This document shows, one piece after another, positions 1-8,481 of a stretch of DNA of 64,000 nt. A program made the translations under genes and the position numbers. This stretch comes from Alcanivorax sp. (lineage in GTDB: Bacteria > Pseudomonadota > Gammaproteobacteria > Pseudomonadales > Alcanivoracaceae): assembly GCF_019431375.1 (NCBI RefSeq), contig NZ_CP080267.1:3041933-3105932 (forward strand), given 5' to 3'. Below the pieces are notes generated by a model, which worked only from the letters and a program-made list of their open reading frames with translations, searched no databases and was not told the origin of the DNA. How positions within the stretch are numbered: position 1 is the first letter of the stretch; each line of letters begins with the position of its first letter.

Positions 1-3
1 CTT

Positions 4-1392
4 TTAGTACTTGTAGTGCTCGGGCTTGTACGGGCCGTTCACGTCCACGCCGATGTAGTCTGCCTGCTCTTTGGTGAGCTTGGTGATCACGCCACCGAAA
101 CCCTGCACCATGTAACGGGCCACTTCTTCGTCCAGGTGTTTGGGAAGCACTTCCACCTTGAGCATTTTTTCCTTCACGGTGTCGGAGTGCTTGGCATAAC
201 CCTGATCGAACAGGTACATCTGCGCCAGCACCTGGTTGGCGAAGGAGCCATCCATGATGCGGCTGGGGTGGCCAGTGGCGTTGCCCAGGTTTACCAGGCG
301 GCCTTCAGAGAGCAGCAGCAGGAAGTCGCCCTCGGCCTTGTTGCGCCATACCTTGTGCACCTGCGGCTTGACCTCTTCCCATTCCCAGGTCTTGCGCATG
401 AAGGCAGTGTCCACTTCGTTGTCGAAGTGACCGATGTTGCAGACCACGGCGCCTTTCTTGATGGCCTTGAGCATATTGGCGTCACAGACATTGAAGTTGC
501 CGGTGGTGGTGACCAACAGATCCGTGGTGCCCAGTAGCTCGGTGTTGATGGACGCTTCGGTGCCATCATTAATGCCGTCCTTGTACTGGCTGACTACCTC
601 AAAGCCGTCCATGCAGGCCTGCATGGCGCAGATCGGATCCGCCTCGGTGACCTTCACGATCATGCCTTCCTGACGGAGGGACTGGGCGGAACCCTTGCCC
701 ACGTCGCCATAGCCGATCACCAGCGCTTTCTTGCCGGACAGCAGGTGGTCGGTGCCGCGCTTGATGGCATCATTGAGGGAGTGACGACAACCGTACTTGT
801 TGTCGTTCTTGCTCTTGGTGACGGAGTCGTTCACGTTCACCGCCGGAACTTTCAGGGTGCCCTTGTTGAGCATCTCGTAAAGACGGTGGACACCGGTGGT
901 GGTTTCTTCGGTGATGCCGTGGATGTTGTCGAGCATCTGCGGGTAGGTGTCGTGGATGTAACCGGTCAGGTCGCCACCATCATCCAGGATCATGTTGGCA
1001 TCCCACAGCTCGCCATTACCGTCACGGCAGGTTTGCTCGATGCACCACATGTACTCTTCTTCGGTTTCTCCTTTCCAGGCGAATACCGGTATGCCGGCGG
1101 CGGCAATGGCAGCGGCGGCGTGGTCCTGGGTGGAGAAGATGTTGCAGCTTGACCAGCGCACTTCCGCGCCCAGTGCGACCAGGGTTTCGATCAGCACGGC
1201 GGTTTGAATGGTCATGTGGATACAGCCGATGATTTTGGCGCCTTTCAGCGGCTGCTCGGCTCGATATTTCTCGCGGATGGTGATCAGTGCCGGCATTTCG
1301 GTTTCGGCAATATGGATTTCAGAGCGGCCATAGGCGGCCAGGGAAATATCGGCGACTTTAAAGTCGGTAAAAGTGTCCGCTTTTGCGTTCAT
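4..1392 (-). CDS. ahcY: Adenosylhomocysteinase (SAH hydrolase)
   Basis: It hydrolyses S-adenosylhomocysteine reversibly to adenosine and homocysteine in the cytoplasm, clearing the product inhibitor of methyltransferases. The protein (about 462 aa) shows the NDSVTKSK active-site segment near residues 188-195, the NAD-binding Rossmann loop GYGDVGKG near 227-234, and the family C-terminus ending PEHYKY. A start four codons upstream at 1404 is open, but the ATG at 1392 has GGAG nine bases before it and is preferred. It lies downstream of metK in the same direction, 203 bases after it, behind an SAH riboswitch, so expression should rise when SAH accumulates. The stop codon lies at the very left edge of the window. 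Confidence 0.97.
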   Translation of the reverse strand: MNAKADTFTDFKVADISLAAYGRSEIHIAETEMPALITIREKYRAEQPLKGAKIIGCIHMTIQTAVLIETLVALGAEVRWSSCNIFSTQDHAAAAIAAAGIPVFAWKGETEEEYMWCIEQTCRDGNGELWDANMILDDGGDLTGYIHDTYPQMLDNIHGITEETTTGVHRLYEMLNKGTLKVPAVNVNDSVTKSKNDNKYGCRHSLNDAIKRGTDHLLSGKKALVIGYGDVGKGSAQSLRQEGMIVKVTEADPICAMQACMDGFEVVSQYKDGINDGTEASINTELLGTTDLLVTTTGNFNVCDANMLKAIKKGAVVCNIGHFDNEVDTAFMRKTWEWEEVKPQVHKVWRNKAEGDFLLLLSEGRLVNLGNATGHPSRIMDGSFANQVLAQMYLFDQGYAKHSDTVKEKMLKVEVLPKHLDEEVARYMVQGFGGVITKLTKEQADYIGVDVNGPYKPEHYKY

Positions 1393-1416
1393 GGTGTTCT
1401 CCATTCGTTTTTGACG

Positions 1417-1496
1417 AATGGGCGCCGTTGTACCTTGTGAACCTGCCCCGCGAGCCTCGCGGTCATGCCGCTGCAGCGCCCCTCACGGGACAGGTC
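1417..1496 (-). promoter_or_regulatory. S-adenosylhomocysteine (SAH) riboswitch
   Basis: Read on the minus strand, the ahcY leader carries the three conserved SAH-riboswitch blocks in order: GGGGCGCTGCAG, then GAGGCTCG inside a C/G-rich hairpin (CCGCGAGG...), then AACGGCGCCCA about 16 bases before the first possible ATG. GGGCGC of block one can pair with GCGCCC of block three to form the closing helix. Known members of this class sit before ahcY in proteobacteria and switch the gene on when SAH binds. Location and motif agree; exact ends are estimated. Confidence 0.88.
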
Positions 1497-1511
1497 AAAA
1501 TCTTTTCTTCA

Positions 1512-1590
1512 CCACAGAGGTCACAGAGCTGAACCCATCGCACACATGGTGCGTTTTGTTTTTCCTCAGTGATCTCTGTGCTCTCTGTGG
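1512..1590. repeat. Imperfect inverted repeat between metK and ahcY
   Basis: The left arm reads CCACAGAGGTCACAGAG and the right arm CTCTGTGCTCTCTGTGG, about 45 bases apart; they form a long imperfect hairpin. It lies just after the metK stop and before the ahcY riboswitch. It could attenuate read-through from metK or simply be one of the extragenic palindromes seen elsewhere in this window. No T-run follows on the minus strand, so it is not a standard intrinsic terminator. Confidence 0.6.
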
Positions 1591-1607
1591 CTAAATCGCT
1601 TTAGCCT

Positions 1608-2756
1608 TTAAAGCGCCTTGGCCAGATCTGCGGCCTTGTCGGTTTTCTCCCAGCTGAAGCCTTCGCGGCCGAAGTGGCCGTAGCTGGCAGTGGGCCGGTA
1701 GATCGGCTTGCGCAGGTCGAGCATTTCAATGATGCCGCGCGGGCGCAGGTCAAAGTGCTCGCGAACCAGGTCGACAATGGCGTTGTCGCTGATTTTGCCG
1801 GTGCCGAAAGTGTTCACGGAGATGGAGGTGGGTTCGGCCACGCCAATGGCATAGCTCACCTGAATCTCGCACTTGCTGGCCAGGCCAGCGGCAACGATGT
1901 TCTTGGCCACATAACGGCCAGCGTAGGCAGCTGAGCGGTCTACCTTGGACGGATCCTTGCCAGAGAAAGCGCCGCCACCGTGACGGGCCATGCCGCCATA
2001 GGTGTCCACGATGATTTTGCGACCGGTCAGGCCGCAGTCACCCATGGGGCCGCCGATCACGAAAATCCCTGTGGGGTTCACGTGGTACAGGGTGTCCTTG
2101 TGCAGCCACTCTTCCGGTAGGACCGGCTTGATGATTTCTTCCATCACCGCTTCGCGCAGGTCTGCCAGCTTGATATCCGGGGAGTGCTGGGTGGATAACA
2201 CCACCGCATCCACGGCCACCGGCATACCGTTTTCATAGCGCAGGGTAACCTGGCTTTTCGCATCCGGGCGCAACCAGGGCAGGGTGCCGTTCTTGCGCAG
2301 CTGGGCCTGACGTTCTACCAGGCGGTGGGAGTAGTAAACCGGTGCGGGCATCAGGGTATCGGTTTCATTGGTGGCAAAGCCGAACATCAGGCCCTGGTCG
2401 CCAGCACCCATTTCCTTGTTTTCGGCTTCATCCACACCGATGGCGATATCGGCAGACTGCTTGCCGATGCCGTTGAGTACCGCACAGCTGGCACCGTCGA
2501 AGCCCTTGTCGGAGCTGTCATAGCCGATATCCAGAATGACCTGGCGAACGATGTCTTCCAGTTCCACATAGGTGCTGGTACGGACTTCACCGGCGACGAT
2601 GGCCATGCCGGTTTTCACCATGGTTTCCACCGCCACCCGTGCATGGGGGTCATCCTTGATGATGGCATCCAGAACGGCGTCCGAGATCTGGTCGGCCATT
2701 TTGTCCGGATGGCCTTCGGACACAGATTCGGAGGTAAAGATGGAATATTCACTCAT
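1608..2756 (-). CDS. metK: S-adenosylmethionine synthetase
   Basis: It makes S-adenosylmethionine from methionine and ATP in the cytoplasm and feeds the methyl cycle completed by the neighbouring ahcY. The protein (382 aa, normal length) begins MSEYSIFTSESVSEGHPDK with the ATP-binding GHPDK, and has GAGDQGLMFGFA near residue 115 and the phosphate-loop segment GGAFSGKDPSKVDRS near residue 257. A longer reading frame starts at a TTG (2780), but the ATG at 2756 matches the family N-terminus and has GGAG ten bases upstream. The ArsR-methyltransferase gene lies upstream in the same direction, separated by 214 bases of extragenic repeat, as in Pseudomonas. Confidence 0.97.
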   Translation of the reverse strand: MSEYSIFTSESVSEGHPDKMADQISDAVLDAIIKDDPHARVAVETMVKTGMAIVAGEVRTSTYVELEDIVRQVILDIGYDSSDKGFDGASCAVLNGIGKQSADIAIGVDEAENKEMGAGDQGLMFGFATNETDTLMPAPVYYSHRLVERQAQLRKNGTLPWLRPDAKSQVTLRYENGMPVAVDAVVLSTQHSPDIKLADLREAVMEEIIKPVLPEEWLHKDTLYHVNPTGIFVIGGPMGDCGLTGRKIIVDTYGGMARHGGGAFSGKDPSKVDRSAAYAGRYVAKNIVAAGLASKCEIQVSYAIGVAEPTSISVNTFGTGKISDNAIVDLVREHFDLRPRGIIEMLDLRKPIYRPTASYGHFGREGFSWEKTDKAADLAKAL

Positions 2757-2816
2757 TACTGGAGTGCTCCCGTTATTCAAGTGTGCGTTACGTTGCCTTC
2801 AACAGGCGCCAAATTT

Positions 2817-2988
2817 TTTAGTTGCAGGTTTCAAGTGACAAGTTGCAACGCGGGGCCGCTGAGGTGGCCGGTTCCGGTGGCTTCACTCCGCGACCTGTCG
2901 CAGGGTGAAGCGCGGGCAGAGCCTTTGCCGATGCCACTGACCTTGTCCGCGCCTTGTAACTTGAAGCTTGTTACTTGCTACTCTTCCT
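2817..2988. repeat. Extragenic inverted repeats upstream of metK
   Basis: Related segments resembling AGTTGCAGGTTTCAAGTGAC and TTGTAACTTGAAGCTTGTTA lie at either end of this stretch and are partly complementary. Similar self-complementary repeats occur at 43084-43160 and near 53118. The right end overlaps the 3' end of the ArsR-methyltransferase gene. No gene is visible inside the intergenic part; the metK promoter must lie here, but no clear boxes can be assigned. Confidence 0.5.
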
Positions 2989-3951
2989 GAAGGTGCGTAC
3001 CTGCACCTGAAAACCATTACGCAGGGCCAGAAACTGGCTTTCCTGCAATTCCAGGCCGGCGCGGCCGGCCCAGTCCACCAGATCGGCTTCTTCAAAGCCG
3101 AGCCAGAAATCACCACAGGCCTCGTGGGCCCAGTGCTGGTCATGCCGACAGAGATCGGTGATCAGCAGGGTGCCGCCGTCATTCAATTGCCGGGCCGCCG
3201 CGCTGATGGCGCTGGCGGGGGCCGGCAGGTGATGTAGCACCATGTTCAGCACCACGGCATCCGCCGTGGGCAGGGTGGTGGCGCTGGCGGGCCACTCACC
3301 CAGTATCAGTTGCACATTTTGCCGCTTGGCGACGGCCAGGCTCTGACGCGCCCGCTCCAGCATGGCCTCGGCGTTATCCAGACCCAGCACGGAGTCGAAG
3401 CGCGCGGCCAGTTCCAGCAGAAACTGGCCGTCGCCGGGGCCGATTTCCAGGGCCGTGCCACCTTCCGGGCAGGCTCTGGTAAGGAGTTCCAGGGCCTGTT
3501 CGGCGTACTGCTCGTAGTCGGCGATTAGCTCCTGCTGGTGGTCGACCTGTTCCGCATGGCGAGCAAAATAGGCCCGGCTCTGCTCTGCGCGCTGGCTTTG
3601 TACCTGTTCCAGCCGCTCGGCAACCCCGGGGTCCAGGTGCCCATCATCCAGCTCGGCCAACAAGGCCTCGTGAAGCGCGCCTTCTACGCTGTCTGCCTGC
3701 GGTAAGCGCCGGCGGTAGAAGATGGAATTGCCTTCCCGGCGCTTCTCCACCAGACCACCCTGGGCCAGCACCTTAAGGTGGTGGCTCATGCCGGATTGCT
3801 TCATGGCCATGATGTCGCACAGCTCCAGTACCCCGAAGCTGTTCTGGCCCAGCACCTGCAATACCTGAAGACGTAGCGGGTCGCCAGCGGCCTTGAGAAA
3901 GCCCGCCAGATGATCGGTGATCTCCGGTGCGTCGGGTGCTTGTGCATTCAT
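2971..3951 (-). CDS. ArsR-family regulator fused to SAM-dependent methyltransferase domain
   Basis: A 326-aa two-domain protein. The N-terminal ~100 residues are an ArsR-type winged helix (LRLQVLQVLGQNSFGVLELC, then KQSGMSHHLKVL as recognition helix). The C-terminal ~200 residues are a class I methyltransferase fold with the SAM motif ALEIGPGDGQFL near residue 167 and VLGLDNAEAMLERA following. The same architecture sits between metK and tkt in Pseudomonas. Because the second domain should bind SAM or SAH, it is likely a sensor that tunes methyl-cycle genes; this is inference from architecture and position, and comparable to SahR-type regulators. A 28-bp near-palindrome 25 bases before its start is the likely operator, implying autoregulation. 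No metal-binding role is suggested. Confidence 0.85.
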   Translation of the reverse strand: MNAQAPDAPEITDHLAGFLKAAGDPLRLQVLQVLGQNSFGVLELCDIMAMKQSGMSHHLKVLAQGGLVEKRREGNSIFYRRRLPQADSVEGALHEALLAELDDGHLDPGVAERLEQVQSQRAEQSRAYFARHAEQVDHQQELIADYEQYAEQALELLTRACPEGGTALEIGPGDGQFLLELAARFDSVLGLDNAEAMLERARQSLAVAKRQNVQLILGEWPASATTLPTADAVVLNMVLHHLPAPASAISAAARQLNDGGTLLITDLCRHDQHWAHEACGDFWLGFEEADLVDWAGRAGLELQESQFLALRNGFQVQVRTFRKSSK

Positions 3952-3976
3952 AGGGGTGGATTCTAGCGCAACAAAA

Positions 3977-4004
3977 AGCTAAATCAAAATAAATTGATAT
4001 AGCT
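3977..4004. promoter_or_regulatory. Candidate operator of the ArsR-methyltransferase regulator
   Basis: A 28-bp near-perfect dyad: half-site AGCTAAATCAA, an AT-rich centre, then TTGATATAGCT. The core ATCAA...TTGAT is fully symmetric. It lies between the divergent regulator gene and tkt. AT-rich 12-2-12-like palindromes are usual for ArsR-family dimers. Binding is inferred from position and symmetry only. Confidence 0.65.
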
Positions 4005-4168
4005 TTCGGTGTTGCCGCAATCCGCTGCATGCGGCAGGTACCACGATGCACGCAAACGGGGAAGAACAAGGTGCAGACGGCGTGGGGCGGGTGCTTGCGC
4101 TTGTAGCGGTTATCCCCTTGAGGGACAATAGCGCCCCTTTTCAGCCACCAGCCAGTTTGGAGCCCTGC

Positions 4169-6169
4169 ATGTCCAGTGCCCCCGCCCGCCGTGAACTCGC
4201 CAACGCTATCCGTGCCCTGAGCATGGATGCGGTACAGAAAGCCAATTCCGGGCACCCCGGTGCGCCTATGGGAATGGCGGATATCGCCGAGGTACTATGG
4301 CGCGGCTTCCTCAAGCACAACCCGCAGGACCCCACCTGGCCCGACCGGGACCGCTTCGTGCTGTCCAATGGTCACGGCTCCATGCTGCTTTACAGCCTGC
4401 TGCACCTGAGCGGTTACGGCGTCAGCCTGGACGACATCAAAAACTTCCGCCAGCTGGGCAGCCCCACCGCCGGTCACCCGGAATATGGCGATGCCCCGGG
4501 CATCGAAACCACCACCGGGCCGCTGGGCCAGGGTATTGCCAATGCGGTGGGCATGGCGCTGGCGGAAAAAATGCTGGCTGCGCAGTTCAACCGTGAAGGG
4601 CACGCCATCGTTGACCACTACACCTACTGCTTCCTGGGTGATGGCTGCATGATGGAAGGGATCTCCCACGAAGCCTGCTCCCTGGCCGGCACCCTGGGCC
4701 TGGGCAAGCTGGTGGCCTTCTACGACGACAACGGCATTTCCATTGATGGCGAGGTGGAAGGCTGGTTTACCGATGATACTGTGGAGCGCTTCCGCGCCTA
4801 CGGCTGGCAGGTGATCCCCAATGTGGATGGCCACAGCGCGGAAGAGGTGCAGGTGGCCATCGAGAACGCCCGCGCCAATACCAATCAGCCCACCCTGATC
4901 TGTTGCAAGACCGTGATCGGTTTCGGCAGCCCCAACAAGCAGGGCAAGGAAGAGTCCCACGGTGCCGCCCTGGGTGAAGACGAAATTGCCCTGACCCGCG
5001 AATCCCTGGGTTGGAAACATGGCCCCTTCGAGATTCCCGCCGAGATCAAGCAAGCCTGGGATGGTAGCGAAAAAGGTGCCGCCGCCCAGAGTGACTGGCA
5101 GCAGCGTTTCGACGCCTACAAAGCTGCCTATCCGGAGCTGGCGGCGGACTTCCTGCGCCGTCAGGCCGGTGAGCTGCCCGCCAACTTCCTGGAGCAGGCG
5201 GATGCCTATATCCGCGAGTGTCAGGAGAAAGGCGACAAGGTGGCCACCCGCAAGGCCAGCCAGAACACCCTGGACGCCTTCGGCCCGTTGCTGCCGGAAC
5301 TGGCCGGCGGCTCCGCCGACCTGGCCGGCTCCAACAACACCATCTGGAAAGGCTGCAAATCGGTCACCGCCGAGGATGCCAGCGGCAACTACATCCATTA
5401 CGGGGTCCGCGAGTTCGCCATGACCGCGATCCAGAATGGCCTGTGCCTGCACGGCGGTCTGCGGCCCTACGGCGGCACCTTCCTGGTGTTCATGGAATAC
5501 GCCCGCAACGCAGTGCGCATGGCGGCGCTGATGCACCAGCCCAACATTCTGGTCTACACCCACGATTCCATCGGCCTGGGTGAAGATGGCCCGACTCACC
5601 AGCCCATCGAGCAAATGGCCAACCTTCGCCTGACGCCGAACATGCGCACCTGGCGCCCCTGTGACACGGTGGAATCCGCGGTGGCCTGGAAGAAAGCCAT
5701 TGTCCGCCAGGACGGCCCTTCCGCGCTGATTTTCTCCCGTCAGGGTCTGCCCTGCATGGAGCGTGGTGAGGCACAGCTGGCCGAGATCGAGAAAGGTGGC
5801 TACACCCTGCTGCAAACCGGTGAAGGCACCCCGGACGCCATCATCATTGCCACCGGCTCTGAAGTGGAATTGGCGGTGAATGCGGCCAAGGCCCTGACCG
5901 GCAAAAATGTCCGTGTGGTGTCCATGCCCTGCGTGGAAGAGTTTCTGGCCCAGGACCGTGATTACCAGGAAAGCGTACTGCCCTCCGATGTGCGTGCCCG
6001 GGTTGCGGTGGAAGCGGCCATCGCCGATTACTGGTACCGCTTCGTGGGCCTGGACGGCAAGGTGGTGGGCATGAACAGCTTCGGTGCTTCGGCCCCGGCT
6101 GGTGATCTGTTCAAGCACTTCAATATCACTGCCGAGGCAGTGCAGCAGGCCGTGGAGAGCCTGCTCTAA
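4169..6169 (+). CDS. tkt: Transketolase
   Basis: Thiamine-diphosphate enzyme that moves two-carbon units between sugar phosphates in the non-oxidative pentose phosphate pathway. The 666-aa protein has the substrate loop NSGHPGAPMG near residue 26, the ThDP/Mg motif GDGCMMEG near 155 followed by DDNGISIDG, and the pyrimidine domain with THDSIGLGEDGPTH near 470. The open frame extends upstream to 4046, but the ATG at 4169 matches the family N-terminus and has GGAG eight bases before it. It starts an operon with epd, whose GTG follows the transketolase stop directly. Divergent from the ArsR-methyltransferase regulator. Confidence 0.97.
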   Translation: MSSAPARRELANAIRALSMDAVQKANSGHPGAPMGMADIAEVLWRGFLKHNPQDPTWPDRDRFVLSNGHGSMLLYSLLHLSGYGVSLDDIKNFRQLGSPTAGHPEYGDAPGIETTTGPLGQGIANAVGMALAEKMLAAQFNREGHAIVDHYTYCFLGDGCMMEGISHEACSLAGTLGLGKLVAFYDDNGISIDGEVEGWFTDDTVERFRAYGWQVIPNVDGHSAEEVQVAIENARANTNQPTLICCKTVIGFGSPNKQGKEESHGAALGEDEIALTRESLGWKHGPFEIPAEIKQAWDGSEKGAAAQSDWQQRFDAYKAAYPELAADFLRRQAGELPANFLEQADAYIRECQEKGDKVATRKASQNTLDAFGPLLPELAGGSADLAGSNNTIWKGCKSVTAEDASGNYIHYGVREFAMTAIQNGLCLHGGLRPYGGTFLVFMEYARNAVRMAALMHQPNILVYTHDSIGLGEDGPTHQPIEQMANLRLTPNMRTWRPCDTVESAVAWKKAIVRQDGPSALIFSRQGLPCMERGEAQLAEIEKGGYTLLQTGEGTPDAIIIATGSEVELAVNAAKALTGKNVRVVSMPCVEEFLAQDRDYQESVLPSDVRARVAVEAAIADYWYRFVGLDGKVVGMNSFGASAPAGDLFKHFNITAEAVQQAVESLL

Positions 6170-7186
6170 GTGAAAGTCGCGATTAACGGCTACGGCCGTA
6201 TCGGACGTTCTTTTGTCCGTGCCCTGGCCGAGCGCGAAGGCGCCGGCTGGCAGGCGCCTTTCACGCTGGCGGCGATCAATGACAAGGGCCGCCCGGAAGA
6301 TCTGCTCTACCTGACCCGCTACGACACCACCCATGGTCGTCTGGCGGAACCGGCGGAGCTGATCGAAGGCATGCTGCGTATCGGCAAGCAGGCCCCGCGG
6401 TTGCTTCAGCAGCCGAAACCGGAACAATTGCCCTGGGCCGAGATGGGCGTGGATCTGGTGCTGGAATGCTCCGGCCATTTCCGCAGCCACGCGGGTGCCT
6501 CACGGCATCTGGATGCTGGCGCCGGGCGAGTCATCATCGGTGCGGTGCCGTTTGACCAGGCTGACCAGATCGTGGTCTACGGCGTGAACCATGAGGACGT
6601 GCGCGACGACAGTAAGGTATTGTCGGCGGCTTCCTGTACCACCCACTGCATTGCGCCGCTGCTGACCCGCCTGGACCAGGCCTACGGCATTCGCCAGGTG
6701 CTGATGAAGGAGATCCACTCCTACACCTCGGACCAGACCCTGCTGGACCATGTCCATCGGGATCCGCGTCGGGGCCGGGCGGGGGCACAAAACATTGTGC
6801 CTACCACCAGCAGTGCCATCGGCGCGGTGCAGCAGGTGCTGCCGGCCCTAGCCGGCAAGATCAGCGGCCATTCCATCCGTGTGCCCACCCTGAATGTGGC
6901 CATGGTGGAGCTGACATTGCTGCTGGAGCGTACCCCGGATAGCGACAATCTGAACCAGTGGCTGCAGCAGCAATCGAAAGAAGCCAGTGCGCTGATTGGT
7001 TACAATGACGCGCCGCTGGTAAGCGTGGATTTCAACCATCGGCCGGAATCTGCCATCGTCGACGCCACCCAGACCCGGGTGCAGGGCGAGATGGTGCAGG
7101 TGGTGGCCTGGTACGACAACGAATGGGGCTATGCGAACCGACTGCTCGACTGGGTGGCGACGCTGGCTGAATCACATCAAGCTTGA
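6170..7186 (+). CDS. epd: Erythrose-4-phosphate / glyceraldehyde-3-phosphate dehydrogenase family
   Basis: NAD-dependent aldehyde dehydrogenase of the GAPDH superfamily, 338 aa. The Rossmann motif INGYGRIGRS opens the protein and the catalytic cysteine lies in SAASCTTHC near residue 155, where classical GAPDH has SNASCTTNC. The C-terminal YDNEWGYANR motif is intact. Position between tkt and pgk matches epd of Pseudomonas, which makes 4-phosphoerythronate for pyridoxal phosphate synthesis, so epd is preferred over gap. The GTG start touches the transketolase stop with no gap, using GGAG inside the tkt end, so the two are translationally linked. Confidence 0.85.
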   Translation: MKVAINGYGRIGRSFVRALAEREGAGWQAPFTLAAINDKGRPEDLLYLTRYDTTHGRLAEPAELIEGMLRIGKQAPRLLQQPKPEQLPWAEMGVDLVLECSGHFRSHAGASRHLDAGAGRVIIGAVPFDQADQIVVYGVNHEDVRDDSKVLSAASCTTHCIAPLLTRLDQAYGIRQVLMKEIHSYTSDQTLLDHVHRDPRRGRAGAQNIVPTTSSAIGAVQQVLPALAGKISGHSIRVPTLNVAMVELTLLLERTPDSDNLNQWLQQQSKEASALIGYNDAPLVSVDFNHRPESAIVDATQTRVQGEMVQVVAWYDNEWGYANRLLDWVATLAESHQA

Positions 7187-7234
7187 ATGAATGGATGCAC
7201 CCGTGCGGGTGGCCGTGAATGAGGTAAGTACGAC

Positions 7235-8398
7235 ATGAACTTCAAACGCATGACCGACCTGGATCTGGCAGGCAAGCGCGTTCTTATCCGTGAAGATCTG
7301 AACGTGCCGGTGAAAGACGGCAAGGTCACCAGCGATGCGCGTATCCGCGCCTCCCTGCCCACCATCGAACACGCCCTCAAGGCCGGCGCCAGGGTGATGC
7401 TGATGTCTCACCTGGGTCGCCCCACGGAAGGTGAGTACGCCGAGGAGTTTTCCCTGCAGCCGGTGGCCGATCATCTGGGCAAGCTGCTGGGTCGCGACGT
7501 GCCGCTGGTGAAAGACTGGCTGGACGGCGTGGACGTGGCGGAAGGCCAGGTGGTGCTGTGCGAGAACGTCCGCTTCAACAAGGGCGAGAAGAAAGACGAT
7601 GAGGCGCTGTCACAAAAGATGGCGGCCCTGTGTGATATCTATGTGATGGATGCCTTCGGTACCGCGCACCGGGCCCAGGCGTCTACCCATGGTGTGGGCA
7701 AGTTTGCTCCGGTAGCCTGTGCCGGCCCGTTGCTGGCCAACGAGCTGGACGCCCTGGGCAAGGCCCTGAACGCGCCGGAGAAACCGCTGGTGGCGATTGT
7801 GGGTGGTTCCAAGGTTTCCACCAAACTGGAAGTGCTGGAATCCCTGTCCGATGTGGTCGACCAGCTGGTGGTGGGCGGCGGTATCGCCAACACCTTCCTG
7901 GCGGCGGCCGGTCACCCGGTGGGCAAGTCCCTCTATGAGGAAGACCTGATCCCGGCGGCGAAGAAAATTGCCGAGAAGGTGCATATCCCGATTCCGGTAG
8001 ATGTGGTTACCGCCAAGGAATTTGCCGAATCCGCCGAAGCCACCGCCAAGAAGGTGGCCGACGTGGCCGAGGATGACCTGATTCTGGATATCGGCCCGCA
8101 AACCGCCCACATCGTGGCGGCGCTGATGAAGGAAGCCAAGACCATTATCTGGAACGGTCCTCTGGGCGTGTTCGAGTTCGACCAGTTCGGCGAAGGCACC
8201 AAGGAAATGGCAGAAGCCATTGCCGACTCTGATGCCTTCTCCATTGCCGGTGGCGGTGACACCCTGGCGGCGGTGGACAAGTACGGTATCACCGATCGCA
8301 TCAGCTATATCTCAACCGGTGGTGGCGCCTTCCTGGAATTCGTGGAAGGCAAGGTATTGCCGGCGGTAGCCATGCTGGAAGCGCGGGCGAAAGACTGA
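7235..8398 (+). CDS. pgk: Phosphoglycerate kinase
   Basis: Transfers phosphate from 1,3-bisphosphoglycerate to ADP in glycolysis, or the reverse in gluconeogenesis. The 387-aa protein has the family N-terminal sugar-binding segment VLIREDLNVPVKDGKV, SHLGRPTEG near residue 60, the hinge-region VGGSKVSTK near 190, and the nucleotide loop GGGDTLAAV near 345. It lies 48 bases after epd and before fba in a conserved carbon-metabolism operon. Length and motifs are normal for bacteria. Confidence 0.97.
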   Translation: MNFKRMTDLDLAGKRVLIREDLNVPVKDGKVTSDARIRASLPTIEHALKAGARVMLMSHLGRPTEGEYAEEFSLQPVADHLGKLLGRDVPLVKDWLDGVDVAEGQVVLCENVRFNKGEKKDDEALSQKMAALCDIYVMDAFGTAHRAQASTHGVGKFAPVACAGPLLANELDALGKALNAPEKPLVAIVGGSKVSTKLEVLESLSDVVDQLVVGGGIANTFLAAAGHPVGKSLYEEDLIPAAKKIAEKVHIPIPVDVVTAKEFAESAEATAKKVADVAEDDLILDIGPQTAHIVAALMKEAKTIIWNGPLGVFEFDQFGEGTKEMAEAIADSDAFSIAGGGDTLAAVDKYGITDRISYISTGGGAFLEFVEGKVLPAVAMLEARAKD

Positions 8399-8481
8399 AG
8401 AGAGGTCGCTACGGCGGCCTTTGCAATGACTGAACAGGAAACGGGCAGCATCGCTGCCCACGGAACCGAAGGGGAAACACA

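Noticed and set aside
4295..6490. Long minus-strand open frame opposite tkt and epd
   Set aside because: Composition (His/Gly-rich antisense of a GC-rich gene) and full overlap with transketolase mark it as a shadow.
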